Program-made: the position numbers and the translations under genes
Notes under the pieces: generated by a model
What the model was told of the DNA's origin: nothing
The model's input: only the letters and a program-made list of their open reading frames with translations
Database searches by the model: none
Assembly: GCA_963701675.1 (NCBI GenBank)
Contig: OY969623.1
Span: forward strand, 4,154,001-4,218,000
Direction: 5' to 3'
DNA length: 64,000 nt
Source of the DNA: G963701675 sp963701675
Lineage (GTDB): Bacteria > Planctomycetota > Planctomycetia > Gemmatales > Gemmataceae
In this document: positions 43,354 to 51,399 of the stretch, piece after piece
Layout of the letters: every line of letters starts with the position of its first letter
Position numbering within the stretch: position 1 is the stretch's first letter

Positions 43354-44409
43354 TCATTCACAAAGGACAAGGGCGGATTGGCCGCGTTCGGTAACACGTC
43401 CGATCACCGAAGCCACGCTGGTGCCCCGTTGTTTCAGGTTTGAAAGTAGCGCGTCGGCACGGTCTTCTGCCACACTGATCACCAATCCACCAGAGGTTTG
43501 CGGATCAAAGAACAGCTCGAGACGCGTGGGATCCGGTTTGCCGTCAATGCGCAAGCTTTGTTCAACGTAGGTTCTGTTTGTCTTGTTGGCACGGGTAAAG
43601 AATGGTCGCCGGACGAGTGGTTCGACGCCTGGAATTGCCGGTAGCCGACCAACGTGGATGTTGAACGTTACCGCGCTTCCTTCCGCCATCTCGAACGCAT
43701 GACCGGCAAGGCCAAAGCCGGTCACGTCCGTGGCCGCATGGCCGCCTACTGCGATCATCGCATCGCGACCGATGTCATTAAGCTGGACCATGCTGGCACA
43801 CGCGGCCTCAAGGACTTCAGGCGGGCACGATCCCGCCTTGTTGGCGGTGGTGATGAAACCGGTGCCTAGCGCCTTGGTGAGGATCAACACGTCGCCGGGC
43901 TTGGCGCCCGCGTTGGTATAGACCCGCTTGGGATGCACTGTGCCCGTGACCGCCAGTCCGAACTTGATTTCCGCATCCCGCACCGTGTGCCCGCCGAGAA
44001 CGACAGCGCCCGCCTTCTGGCAGCGCTCGGCCGCCCCTTCCAAAATCTGACCAAGCCAGTCGAGGCTTTCCTTGTCATCCGGGTAGCAAACCAGATTGAG
44101 CGCGGTCCGCGGAGTGCCACCCATGGCATAGACGTCGCTTAATGCGTTCGCCGCGGCGATTTGGCCGTAGATGTAAGGATCGTCCACTACGGGAGGAAAG
44201 AAATCGATGGTTTGGACGATGGCAATGTCGTCGCTGAGGCGGTACACTCCCGCATCGTCGTGAGTCTCGGTCCCGACGAGAAGGTTCGGATCGGTTGGCT
44301 TCGGTAGATGGCGCAAGACCTGCGCGATGCCTTCGGGCGGCAACTTGCCGGCTCAGCCGGCACAAGACGCGTAATCGGTCAAGCGTTTTTTTCGACCAAA
44401 CAGCGACAT
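43354..44409 (-). CDS. selD: Selenide, water dikinase with selenocysteine at the active site (UGA 44353-44355)
   Basis: Ordinary calling starts at a TTG (44343) and loses the catalytic head. Reading from ATG 44409, which has GGGAGGGG just before it, gives 351 residues with one in-frame TGA at codon 19: LTDYASCAGUAGKLPPEG. This aligns with the E. coli SelD active site GAGCGCK, with Sec at the position of the catalytic cysteine and the lysine (K22) conserved. Past it are DPNLLVGTETHDDAGVYRL, DFFPPVVDDPYIYGQIAAANA, VLGGHTVRDAEIKFGLAV and DVTGFGLAGHAFEM, all SelD signatures. It makes selenophosphate from selenide and ATP. A hairpin 29 bases after the UGA fits a SECIS. The SelW-like gene lies 74 bases upstream on the same strand. 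Confidence 0.9.
44311..44325 (-). promoter_or_regulatory. Candidate bacterial SECIS of selD
   Basis: On the minus strand this reads GCGCAGGTCTTGCGC: a five-base stem (GCGCA/TGCGC) with loop GGTCT. The loop begins with G and the core GCAGGTCT is the same as my recollection of the E. coli fdhF SECIS. It starts 27 bases after the selD UGA, within the usual distance. The outer bases to 44310-44331 add GGC/GCC pairing. Confidence 0.65.
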
Positions 44410-44483
44410 TTCCCCTCCCGTCTGAGCGAAGCCCACGCCATCGCGCCGCCCAGGAAAAGGTTAGGAGAGGACGTTGGCTGTGA

Positions 44484-44750
44484 CTACGCGGTTTTTGCTC
44501 GATCGGGTTTGCCGTTCTTCAATCGTTCGGCAACCGTCCCAATCAGCGACTGCTCATCCGGAAACTTTCCGGTGTCGAGCTTCGAGTAGAGCAATTCCCC
44601 GTCGGCACTCAACTCAAAACACCCTCCGGCCGCAGGGATGAGTTTCAGGTCACGGATCTGTTGCTTGAAAGTTCCAAGTAGCTTGCTCGTCAGACTGACG
44701 GCTTGCGGCTCATAGTTTCACATCGCACAATACTTGAGTTCCAGATTCAT
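44484..44750 (-). CDS. SelW-like (Rdx family) selenoprotein with CxxU motif (UGA 44718-44720)
   Basis: Missed by ordinary calling because of an in-frame TGA at codon 11. From ATG 44750, four bases after GGAGGT, the 88-residue product reads NLELKYCAMUNYEPQAVSLT, then DLKLIPAAGGCFELSADGEL, then LYSKLDTGKFPDEQSLIGTV, and ends at TAG. This is the SelT/SelW/SelH (Rdx) fold with C8-x2-U11 in place of the CxxC of ordinary members, including the conserved YxP after it and the hydrophobic GG(C)FE strand. It is a small thioredoxin-like redox protein. A hairpin 17 bases after the UGA fits a SECIS. It is upstream of selD in the same direction, so the two are probably cotranscribed. Confidence 0.85.
44688..44700 (-). 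promoter_or_regulatory. Candidate bacterial SECIS of the SelW-like gene
   Basis: On the minus strand CGTCAGTCTGACG is a perfect five-base stem with loop GTC, starting 17 bases after the UGA. The loop starts with G, as in most bacterial SECIS hairpins. It is short and simple, so chance is possible. Confidence 0.55.
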
Positions 44751-44840
44751 GGGACCTCCGTTCAATGGATCGGCCATATCATTCATGGTAGATGCGGAAT
44801 TAGCTAAGGCAAACGGCACGCCGTTCATTCGCGAAAAAAC

Positions 44841-45305
44841 ATGTCCACTTCGTATCCGCCGACGATCGTTGTCCGCAGCCCTCGTGAGAATCCACGGAAA
44901 TGTTCCATCCTGCCGCTGAAGGATCGCTCAGACATCATTTTTCTGCTTCATCCCGTGCGCGAACGACCCAACCTGGGCGGCTACATCCGTCTGGCTGCCG
45001 ATGGTCCGGAGCTTTGCGCGGACGATGCGGAGTTCGGCGTACTTCTGTTAGATGGGAGTTGGCGGCGGGCGGATTCAATGGCCCGTGAATTTGTCGACGT
45101 GCCGGCGCGATCGTTACGAGGCTTCCGTACGGCATATCCACGCGAATCCAAACAAGGCACCGACCCCGGTAATGGGCTGGCTTCGGCCGAGGCGCTTTAC
45201 ATTGCCTACAAAATCCTGGGCCGACCGACCGAAGGATTGTTAGACCATTACCGCTGGCGCGAGGAGTTTCTGCGCTTGAACGCACAGTCCCCTACGGAAC
45301 CGTGA
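44841..45305 (+). CDS. Tsr3/DUF367-like protein
   Basis: A 154-residue protein. The pattern NPRKCSILPLKDR near the start, LLLDGSWRRADSMAREFV in the middle, and RTAYPRESKQGTDPGNGLAS, AEALYIAYKILGRPTEGLL, WREEFLRLN at the end matches the Tsr3 family. In archaea and eukaryotes Tsr3 transfers an aminocarboxypropyl group from SAM to an rRNA uridine. A bacterial substrate is not established. It is divergent to the SelW-like gene and its stop overlaps the 3' end of the DUF255 gene by 14 bases. Confidence 0.55.
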   Translation: MSTSYPPTIVVRSPRENPRKCSILPLKDRSDIIFLLHPVRERPNLGGYIRLAADGPELCADDAEFGVLLLDGSWRRADSMAREFVDVPARSLRGFRTAYPRESKQGTDPGNGLASAEALYIAYKILGRPTEGLLDHYRWREEFLRLNAQSPTEP

Positions 45306-47667
45306 GCTTAATCACACCCGGCACCAGGCACGTTTGCTTGCTGCACGATTGAACCTTGATACTGAAGTCGAGCGGACCGGCGTCGCCTGCTTCACGCTTT
45401 ACCGTCACCTTGATCTTTGCCTCTTTCTCATAAACTCGATGATCGCCAGCCAACGGATCCTTAACGAGCGTGCCGGTTGGGTATTCGACTTTGACATCCT
45501 TTGGTTTCGTCTTCCCATCTACAGTCACGGCAACTGGAATACCCGGAAAATCCTCGGGAACAGGGTTAGCGTACAGGTGCCAGCCATCATCGATCTTGAG
45601 CGTTAGCGTCACCACCTGTTGCCCGTCTGCGCCGATCTTGTCGGCGACGGCCTTAGCTTTCACGACCGAGTCGGATTTTTTTGCGCCGCCCTGCCCTGTT
45701 TCTTTCTTGTCGTCGGCTTGAACGGCGCCTTCCGAGCGATCGAGATATAAGGCGAGCGCATGAGCCAATGCCGGGAGACCAGTCGGATTGGCTTTGAGGT
45801 TGACCGCGAATGCTCGGATCGTTTTCTCGGCAAGAACTCGGTAGCTCTCGTCACCCGTTTTGATCCACAGCCGAACCAGATTGGCCGCTGCCGCACTGTT
45901 ACCCGATGGCTGGACGCTGTCGTACTGATCCTTGGCACGTGCAAACAGTTCTTCGTGGTCGTTCGACGTATAGTAGAATCCGCCGTGCTCCGAATCGCCG
46001 TGGAGCTTCACCATGGTATCGGTGAGCGCCTTGGCTTCGTTCAACCAACGTGGATCGCCGGTGGCGTCACTAAGGCACAATAGGCCGTGGACGAGGTAGG
46101 CGTAGTCTTCCACATACCCATTCAGCTTGGCCTCCGGCGCCTGGCCAGGCTGCGCCCCGTAGGTGCGGAGCAGTCGGCCGTCCCCGGTTCGCAATTTTTG
46201 TAAGACGAGGTTGGCCGCCCTGACGGCCGCGTCGATGTAGGTCGAATCTGAGAAAACTTCCCCCGCCACTGCATAGCCGGCGATCATTTGACCATTCCAG
46301 CTGGCCAATATCTTGGTGTCGAGAAACGGTCTCGGTCGTGCGGCACGCGCGTCGAGCAGGCGCTGCCGCAATGGCTCGAGTCGATTGCGCAGTTCGTCGG
46401 CGGTGCAGTTCAGTTCGCGCGCAACATCGGCTATCGATTTTGGCCAAACTAATATGTGATACTTGCCTTCAAAGTTGACACCGGTTTCCGTGCCGTAAAA
46501 CTTCTGAACCAGCGCACGTTCCTCTGGTTTGTCGAATAGTTGATGCAACTCGGGCGGAGTCCAAACGTAAAACCGGCCTTCTTCGCCGTCCGTTTCCGCG
46601 TCCAACGCCGAATAGAACCCTCCCTCCGGCGAGGTCATCTCCTTGCGAACGTAGGCCAAGGTTTCCCGAACAATGCGTTCGTAAAGCGGGTCGCGCGTCA
46701 ATCGATAAGCCAGCGAATAGGTTTCGACTAACTGTGCGTTGTCGTAGAGCATCTTCTCGAAGTGAGGTACGGTCCACGTTCGTTCCGTGCTATAGCGATG
46801 AAAACCGCCGCCGATCTGATCGTAAATGCCGCCCTTAGCCATGTGGTCAAGAGTCAACGTGAGCATGTTCGCCAGCTCGGGTGATTTCGAGCGACGTGCT
46901 TCGTGGAGAATCAAATTCAATGACGGCGGCACGGGGAACTTCGTGCCTTTGAAATTCTTCGCCGGTGAACCGAACCCGCCATGAACCGAATCGAACTCCT
47001 CCTTGAGCCCGTCGATGGCGGCTGTCACCAATGACCGATCCAAGACGACCAACGTGTTCGCTTCGGCCCGACCTTGCAACGACAAACGCGTAAGCCTTCC
47101 GACCTCGTCGGCCTGGGCTTTCACCTCGTCGGGTTTCTCGGCGTACCAATCGCGCATGAACTTCATGATGCTCTTGAATCCGCGAACTTTCTGGCCCTCG
47201 ATCATGCGGTCTTCCGCCGGCCAGTAGGTGCCGCCGACAATCGGTTTTGCGTCAGGAGTCAAGAACATCGAAAGCGGCCAACCGCCGCGCTGACCGATGA
47301 CGCCAAGCGAGGCCATGTAAATCGAATCGATATCGGGTCGTTCTTCACGATCGACTTTGATGCAAACGAACATTTCGTTCATCTGTTTGGCGACCTCGGC
47401 ATTTTGGAACGATTCACGCTCCATGACGTGACACCAGTAGCAAGAACTGTAACCGATCGACAGAAAGATGAGTTTGTTCTCTTTTTTCGCTTTGGTAAAT
47501 GCGTCCGTGCCCCAGCCATACCAATCCACGGGATTGTGAGCGTGCATGAGAAGATAAGGGCTGGTTTCACGGCCAAGACGGTTTGCGGACCGTGGCGGTT
47601 TGTCTTCTTCGCTAGCCCCAATCATCGTTGTCATGACGGTAACAATCCCTAAAAGTCGCTGTAACAT
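45292..47667 (-). CDS. DUF255 thioredoxin-like/glycoside-hydrolase-fold protein with DsbD-like C-terminus
   Basis: A 791-residue protein. It begins with a short hydrophobic segment (MLQRLLGIVTVMTTMIGA), then the DUF255 thioredoxin-like domain with C76-x2-C79 (SSCYWCHVMERESFQN), RETSPYLLMHAHNPVDWYGW and GGWPLSMFLTPD, then an (alpha/alpha)6-type region (residues about 200-650). The last about 130 residues resemble the N-terminal domain of DsbD (DDGWHLYANPVPEDFPGIPV, VQSCSKQTCLVPGVIKLTVP) with a Cys pair. The fusion points to an exported or periplasmic thiol-redox role. It is convergent with the Tsr3-like gene, close to the selenium genes. Confidence 0.85.
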   Translation of the reverse strand: MLQRLLGIVTVMTTMIGASEEDKPPRSANRLGRETSPYLLMHAHNPVDWYGWGTDAFTKAKKENKLIFLSIGYSSCYWCHVMERESFQNAEVAKQMNEMFVCIKVDREERPDIDSIYMASLGVIGQRGGWPLSMFLTPDAKPIVGGTYWPAEDRMIEGQKVRGFKSIMKFMRDWYAEKPDEVKAQADEVGRLTRLSLQGRAEANTLVVLDRSLVTAAIDGLKEEFDSVHGGFGSPAKNFKGTKFPVPPSLNLILHEARRSKSPELANMLTLTLDHMAKGGIYDQIGGGFHRYSTERTWTVPHFEKMLYDNAQLVETYSLAYRLTRDPLYERIVRETLAYVRKEMTSPEGGFYSALDAETDGEEGRFYVWTPPELHQLFDKPEERALVQKFYGTETGVNFEGKYHILVWPKSIADVARELNCTADELRNRLEPLRQRLLDARAARPRPFLDTKILASWNGQMIAGYAVAGEVFSDSTYIDAAVRAANLVLQKLRTGDGRLLRTYGAQPGQAPEAKLNGYVEDYAYLVHGLLCLSDATGDPRWLNEAKALTDTMVKLHGDSEHGGFYYTSNDHEELFARAKDQYDSVQPSGNSAAAANLVRLWIKTGDESYRVLAEKTIRAFAVNLKANPTGLPALAHALALYLDRSEGAVQADDKKETGQGGAKKSDSVVKAKAVADKIGADGQQVVTLTLKIDDGWHLYANPVPEDFPGIPVAVTVDGKTKPKDVKVEYPTGTLVKDPLAGDHRVYEKEAKIKVTVKREAGDAGPLDFSIKVQSCSKQTCLVPGVIKLTVP

Positions 47668-47738
47668 GAGTTACTCCAAATCATCAGTACGCGCAGACCG
47701 ACCTAAGCTCAGAGTTATCCTATTCGGACCGGCGTGGT

Positions 47739-48941
47739 TTAGCGGTATTCCTTTAGCAACGACGCCGTCCAGGTTTCAGAGCGGCTAGCCAGGAAATCGG
47801 AACTAGTCACGTTTGGCACCGGCAACACGAGCTTTCGTTCGACGATCTCCTGAATCACCACACGTGGCCGTTCACGCTCAATCGTTTCCGTTTCGAACGT
47901 TGGGAAGACCATTTGCCAGCTGTACAGAACCCGTTCGAAGTGCTCCGACAGGAATGGTGTCAGCCGTACCGCAAACGAATCACAGAAAACGACCGTACGC
48001 GGTAAGTCTGGATCGGTGCATTCCATCGCAAATGGCTGCGGCATAGACCGGTCTCCGGTGGCGGAGCCGGCGGGTCGAGCTCGGGCAGGAGTCAAACGTT
48101 CGAGATAAAGCCTGTCCTCATGCAGCCAGCGATCGGCATCCAACATTCTGGCGAGATCGCCGCCAACGCCGGACTCGGACGAGTTCTCAAACCGCGTGCG
48201 CGGATCAGCCGTTGCTGATGGAAACGTTGCCGACACAGCCTCTATGATCGCCCGATAGCCGGCGTAGGCGCCCCGGTCATTCCAGTGCGTGTCGGTGCGA
48301 TCAAACACGCGCTCGGACTTCTTAGCTTGAAGTAATGGCTCTCTCAAGTCGATCACCTGGATGGAGGACTGATTTCGCAGGTGTATCACTAGTTGGTCCA
48401 GGCGCGAGCCGGTGGCCCGAAGCGGACATGGTTTGGGAAGATACTCTGGGTAGATCGATTCCTTGTTCGGTGCGATCACGAACCAGTATTGAATCCCGCG
48501 TTCGGCAAGCCAGTCTCGGCGGTTCTCCAAGATCCGTTGCCAGCGACGAAGCTCGTCCGCGGTGAATGGGCGCGGCGCGATGGACGGTGAGCCATCGGGG
48601 AACTCAGAACTGTAGAGCCATCCGTCCTTACCGATCGTGACTTTGGTCGATGTCGAGACACCAAGCCAAGCCACCTTGGCGCGGCTGAGCAACTGAATCA
48701 AGGCGTCACGAAAGCCGAATTGATCGTTGAAAAATGCTTCGAATCGCGTGGGAAACCCTCGGATCGAACCACTCTTGAGGCTGAGTTCAGGAAATGTCGA
48801 TGGCGTTCGCTGTTCCGATAAGAGTACCGTCGATTTCGGACCGCTTACGGTGCGCACAACCGGAAGGGTGATCATCGCTATGAACAGGAGGATCAAAGCG
48901 CTGTCTCCCGGTCGCCGCCAGTCTGCTCGCGCCGCGCCCAT
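47739..48941 (-). CDS. AlgJ/AlgX-like SGNH-type O-acetylation protein (third of three)
   Basis: A 400-residue protein from ATG 48941, with one N-terminal membrane helix (ALILLFIAMITLPVV). The family motifs are GKDGWLYSS, RTDTHWNDRGAYAGYRAI (the DxHW pair), and VVFCDSFAVRL with the catalytic serine. AlgJ and AlgX-type proteins transfer acetyl groups to polysaccharide outside the cytoplasm, supplied by an AlgI-like protein. It is the last gene of the operon that begins at 55319. Its sequence differs from the two paralogues upstream enough to suggest old duplication. Confidence 0.85.
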   Translation of the reverse strand: MGAARADWRRPGDSALILLFIAMITLPVVRTVSGPKSTVLLSEQRTPSTFPELSLKSGSIRGFPTRFEAFFNDQFGFRDALIQLLSRAKVAWLGVSTSTKVTIGKDGWLYSSEFPDGSPSIAPRPFTADELRRWQRILENRRDWLAERGIQYWFVIAPNKESIYPEYLPKPCPLRATGSRLDQLVIHLRNQSSIQVIDLREPLLQAKKSERVFDRTDTHWNDRGAYAGYRAIIEAVSATFPSATADPRTRFENSSESGVGGDLARMLDADRWLHEDRLYLERLTPARARPAGSATGDRSMPQPFAMECTDPDLPRTVVFCDSFAVRLTPFLSEHFERVLYSWQMVFPTFETETIERERPRVVIQEIVERKLVLPVPNVTSSDFLASRSETWTASLLKEYR

Positions 48942-48951
48942 GTCCGCTCTC

Positions 48952-50166
48952 CTATTCAGCGCGTTCGGAACAGCGCGTCCAAGCCTTGGGAGTTTCGCAG
49001 CGAGGGTCGTTGGCCGACCGACCATTCGGCACGTACACGGCTAACTTCCGCTCTACGATTTGTTGAATGACGATCTCGGGGCATTCACGTGCAACCAATT
49101 CAGAGTCGAAGATCGGATAATCCTGCCGCTCCCATGCAAACACGATTCGCCGGAAATGTTCGGAGAGAAAGGGAACCAGGTGGCCACCAAATGAATCGTG
49201 GAACATCACAGCATGGGGCAGCCCCGGTTCAGGCAACTCGAATGCCATCGGCCGAAGCGCGTTATGGGTTGTGTGAGTTCCCTCCAAAAACGAAGCCGAC
49301 GCCAACCGCGGCGCATACGGCAACAACAATAACGATGCCTCTCTGAACCGCTCGGGGAATCCGATCAGGCGGGTGCAGTCGCCGCCGCATGCCCACACCG
49401 CCACATCCATGAAACGATCGCGCGACACGGGTGACATTGCCGGAAACTGTGCCGACAGGGCCGAGATCAATGCGGCATAACCAACGTAAGCGCCCCGCTC
49501 GTTCCAATGGGAATCGGTCTGAAAATACAACCATTCGCGCGTCTTGGCCCGTTGAAGCTCGTTGCGCACGTCGACGACCTGCACTGTCGTCTGCTCCCGC
49601 AGGTATGTCAACAACTCGTCGAGCCGCGATGCATCCGTTCCGCGCCGGCGTAAACTTCGAGGCAAGGCTTCGGGGTAGACGGTTTGCTTATCCGGCGCGA
49701 TAAGCACCACGTAGGGAATGCCGCGTTCCGCCAGCCAGTCGTGTCGCGCTTGCAGCATGTCGGCCCAATTCTTCACGACGTCCGGCGGCAACGGCGCAGC
49801 GATGGCGTGATCGTCACCCGCGGGCATGGGCACGTAATACAGCCAGCCGTTTGCGCCGATTGCAACGCGCGGCGATGTCGAGACACTTAGGAAACCCATC
49901 CTGATGTCATGCTGCCAGCCCAACAGCGTGCGGCGATAGCCGAATCGTTCGTCGAAAAAGTGTTCAAAGGCACCGGGAAAACCTCGAGAAACCTTCCACA
50001 TTGGACTGGTTGCCAACGTGACCAACTCGTCGCGTGGCAGTGAGAGCAGATCGCGGTACATGCCCCACGCCGGAAGGACGATCAGGACGGAGAAGGCGAC
50101 GACTAGTGCAACGTTGGCAGCGCGTTGCGACTGAAGCCGAATCGGATTAACCCATCGTTTCAGCAT
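48952..50166 (-). CDS. AlgJ/AlgX-like SGNH-type O-acetylation protein (second of three)
   Basis: A 404-residue protein from ATG 50166 with an N-terminal membrane helix (VALVVAFSVLIVLPAWG). Motifs present are GANGWLYYVPMP, QTDSHWNERGAYVGYAAL and AVMFHDSFGGHLVPFL (serine nucleophile). It is homologous to its two neighbours, which share the WNxRGAY and HDSF elements. It lies between them, 17 bases after the first copy and ten bases before the third. Confidence 0.85.
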   Translation of the reverse strand: MLKRWVNPIRLQSQRAANVALVVAFSVLIVLPAWGMYRDLLSLPRDELVTLATSPMWKVSRGFPGAFEHFFDERFGYRRTLLGWQHDIRMGFLSVSTSPRVAIGANGWLYYVPMPAGDDHAIAAPLPPDVVKNWADMLQARHDWLAERGIPYVVLIAPDKQTVYPEALPRSLRRRGTDASRLDELLTYLREQTTVQVVDVRNELQRAKTREWLYFQTDSHWNERGAYVGYAALISALSAQFPAMSPVSRDRFMDVAVWACGGDCTRLIGFPERFREASLLLLPYAPRLASASFLEGTHTTHNALRPMAFELPEPGLPHAVMFHDSFGGHLVPFLSEHFRRIVFAWERQDYPIFDSELVARECPEIVIQQIVERKLAVYVPNGRSANDPRCETPKAWTRCSERAE

Positions 50167-50183
50167 GGTTTGAAGCGCACACA

Positions 50184-51389
50184 CTACGGAACCTGCGGCG
50201 CAGCCTGGGCAGCCGCTCGAACCGTATAATGGCCGAAGTCTTCACCCAAGCCCGCCAAGCAATCCGGCGGAAATGGCAGATTCAACTTTCGCTCCACAAT
50301 CTGTTGGATCACAACATCCGGCCTTTCTCGGAGAATAACGTCCGCGTCGAATTCGTGTGGTTCGAGCCAGCGACAAGACATGCGCTGAAAGTGCTCGGCG
50401 AGAAGCGGCATGACGCACTTGGCGAATGAATCATGAAACAGCACGGCCCGTGGCAGTTTCGTTCCCGGTCGAACCGTAAGCGACGCCTGCATCTGCGGCG
50501 AACGGTGCGATTCGCGGACGCCGGCGTCAATCGATTGCGCCAGGCGGGGCACACAGGGGACTAGTAAGTAATGCTCCTCGGACATTCGATTTGGCAGGCC
50601 CATCATGCGGGCCAGGTCACCACCGGGACGGCGCACCGTTGTTTCAATGAAGTCGGACCGCGGCGCCGGCTGAACCTGTGGGAAGTGTCTTGAAACTTCT
50701 TTCAAGATGTCGACGTAGGCAGCGTACGCGCCGTGATCGTTCCAGTGGGAGTCCGTGAGAAAGAATACAGGACTCTGCGCTTTCGCATCTCGCAGCGGGG
50801 GCCGCAGATCGACCACGTCAACGTCGGAGTTAGCTCTCAAGTACGTCAAAAGTTGTTCGAGGCGGGATGTATCGCGCCAACGCCGTTGCAGGTCGCGCGG
50901 CAACATCTCCGGATAGACGGATTGCTTGTCCGGTGCGATAACGAATACGTACGGAATACCAAGTTCCCGGAGCCAGTCCCGTCGGCCTTCCAAGATTAGC
51001 TTCCAACGCACCAGTTCCGCTTCGGTGAAGGCCCGATGCGTTGTGTAGTCATTGCCCAATGGCTCGAACTCGAAGTACAGCCAACCATTTTTTCCCAGAC
51101 ACACATGTGGCGACGACGAGTGGTTTAGCCAACGAACTCGGAAGTTGTTGAGCAAATCAATGAACTTGTGCCGGTATCCAAAATGGTCGTTGTAATACGC
51201 CTCGAAGTGTGTGGGGAAGTGCTGAAGGACGGCGCTCCGCCATTTCCATTCAGGGCGCGGGGCGGGTGCGCGAAACTCATGCCTTGCCGCCGGTTGCGAG
51301 CCGGAAAGATTCCTGACTGTGGGCGCGCACAGAAAGGCCACGAACAGCACAACCAATGCCGCGTCCACCATCCGTCGTCGCTCCGACAT
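50184..51389 (-). CDS. AlgJ/AlgX-like SGNH-type O-acetylation protein (first of three)
   Basis: A 401-residue protein, with an N-terminal helix (ALVVLFVAFLCAPTVRN). Motifs are GKNGWLYFEF, LTDSHWNDHGAYAAYVDI and AVLFHDSFAKCVMPLL with the catalytic serine. It follows the AlgI-like gene by ten bases. It presumably receives acetyl groups across the membrane from that protein. Confidence 0.87.
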   Translation of the reverse strand: MSERRRMVDAALVVLFVAFLCAPTVRNLSGSQPAARHEFRAPAPRPEWKWRSAVLQHFPTHFEAYYNDHFGYRHKFIDLLNNFRVRWLNHSSSPHVCLGKNGWLYFEFEPLGNDYTTHRAFTEAELVRWKLILEGRRDWLRELGIPYVFVIAPDKQSVYPEMLPRDLQRRWRDTSRLEQLLTYLRANSDVDVVDLRPPLRDAKAQSPVFFLTDSHWNDHGAYAAYVDILKEVSRHFPQVQPAPRSDFIETTVRRPGGDLARMMGLPNRMSEEHYLLVPCVPRLAQSIDAGVRESHRSPQMQASLTVRPGTKLPRAVLFHDSFAKCVMPLLAEHFQRMSCRWLEPHEFDADVILRERPDVVIQQIVERKLNLPFPPDCLAGLGEDFGHYTVRAAAQAAPQVP

Positions 51390-51399
51390 GCGGACCTCG

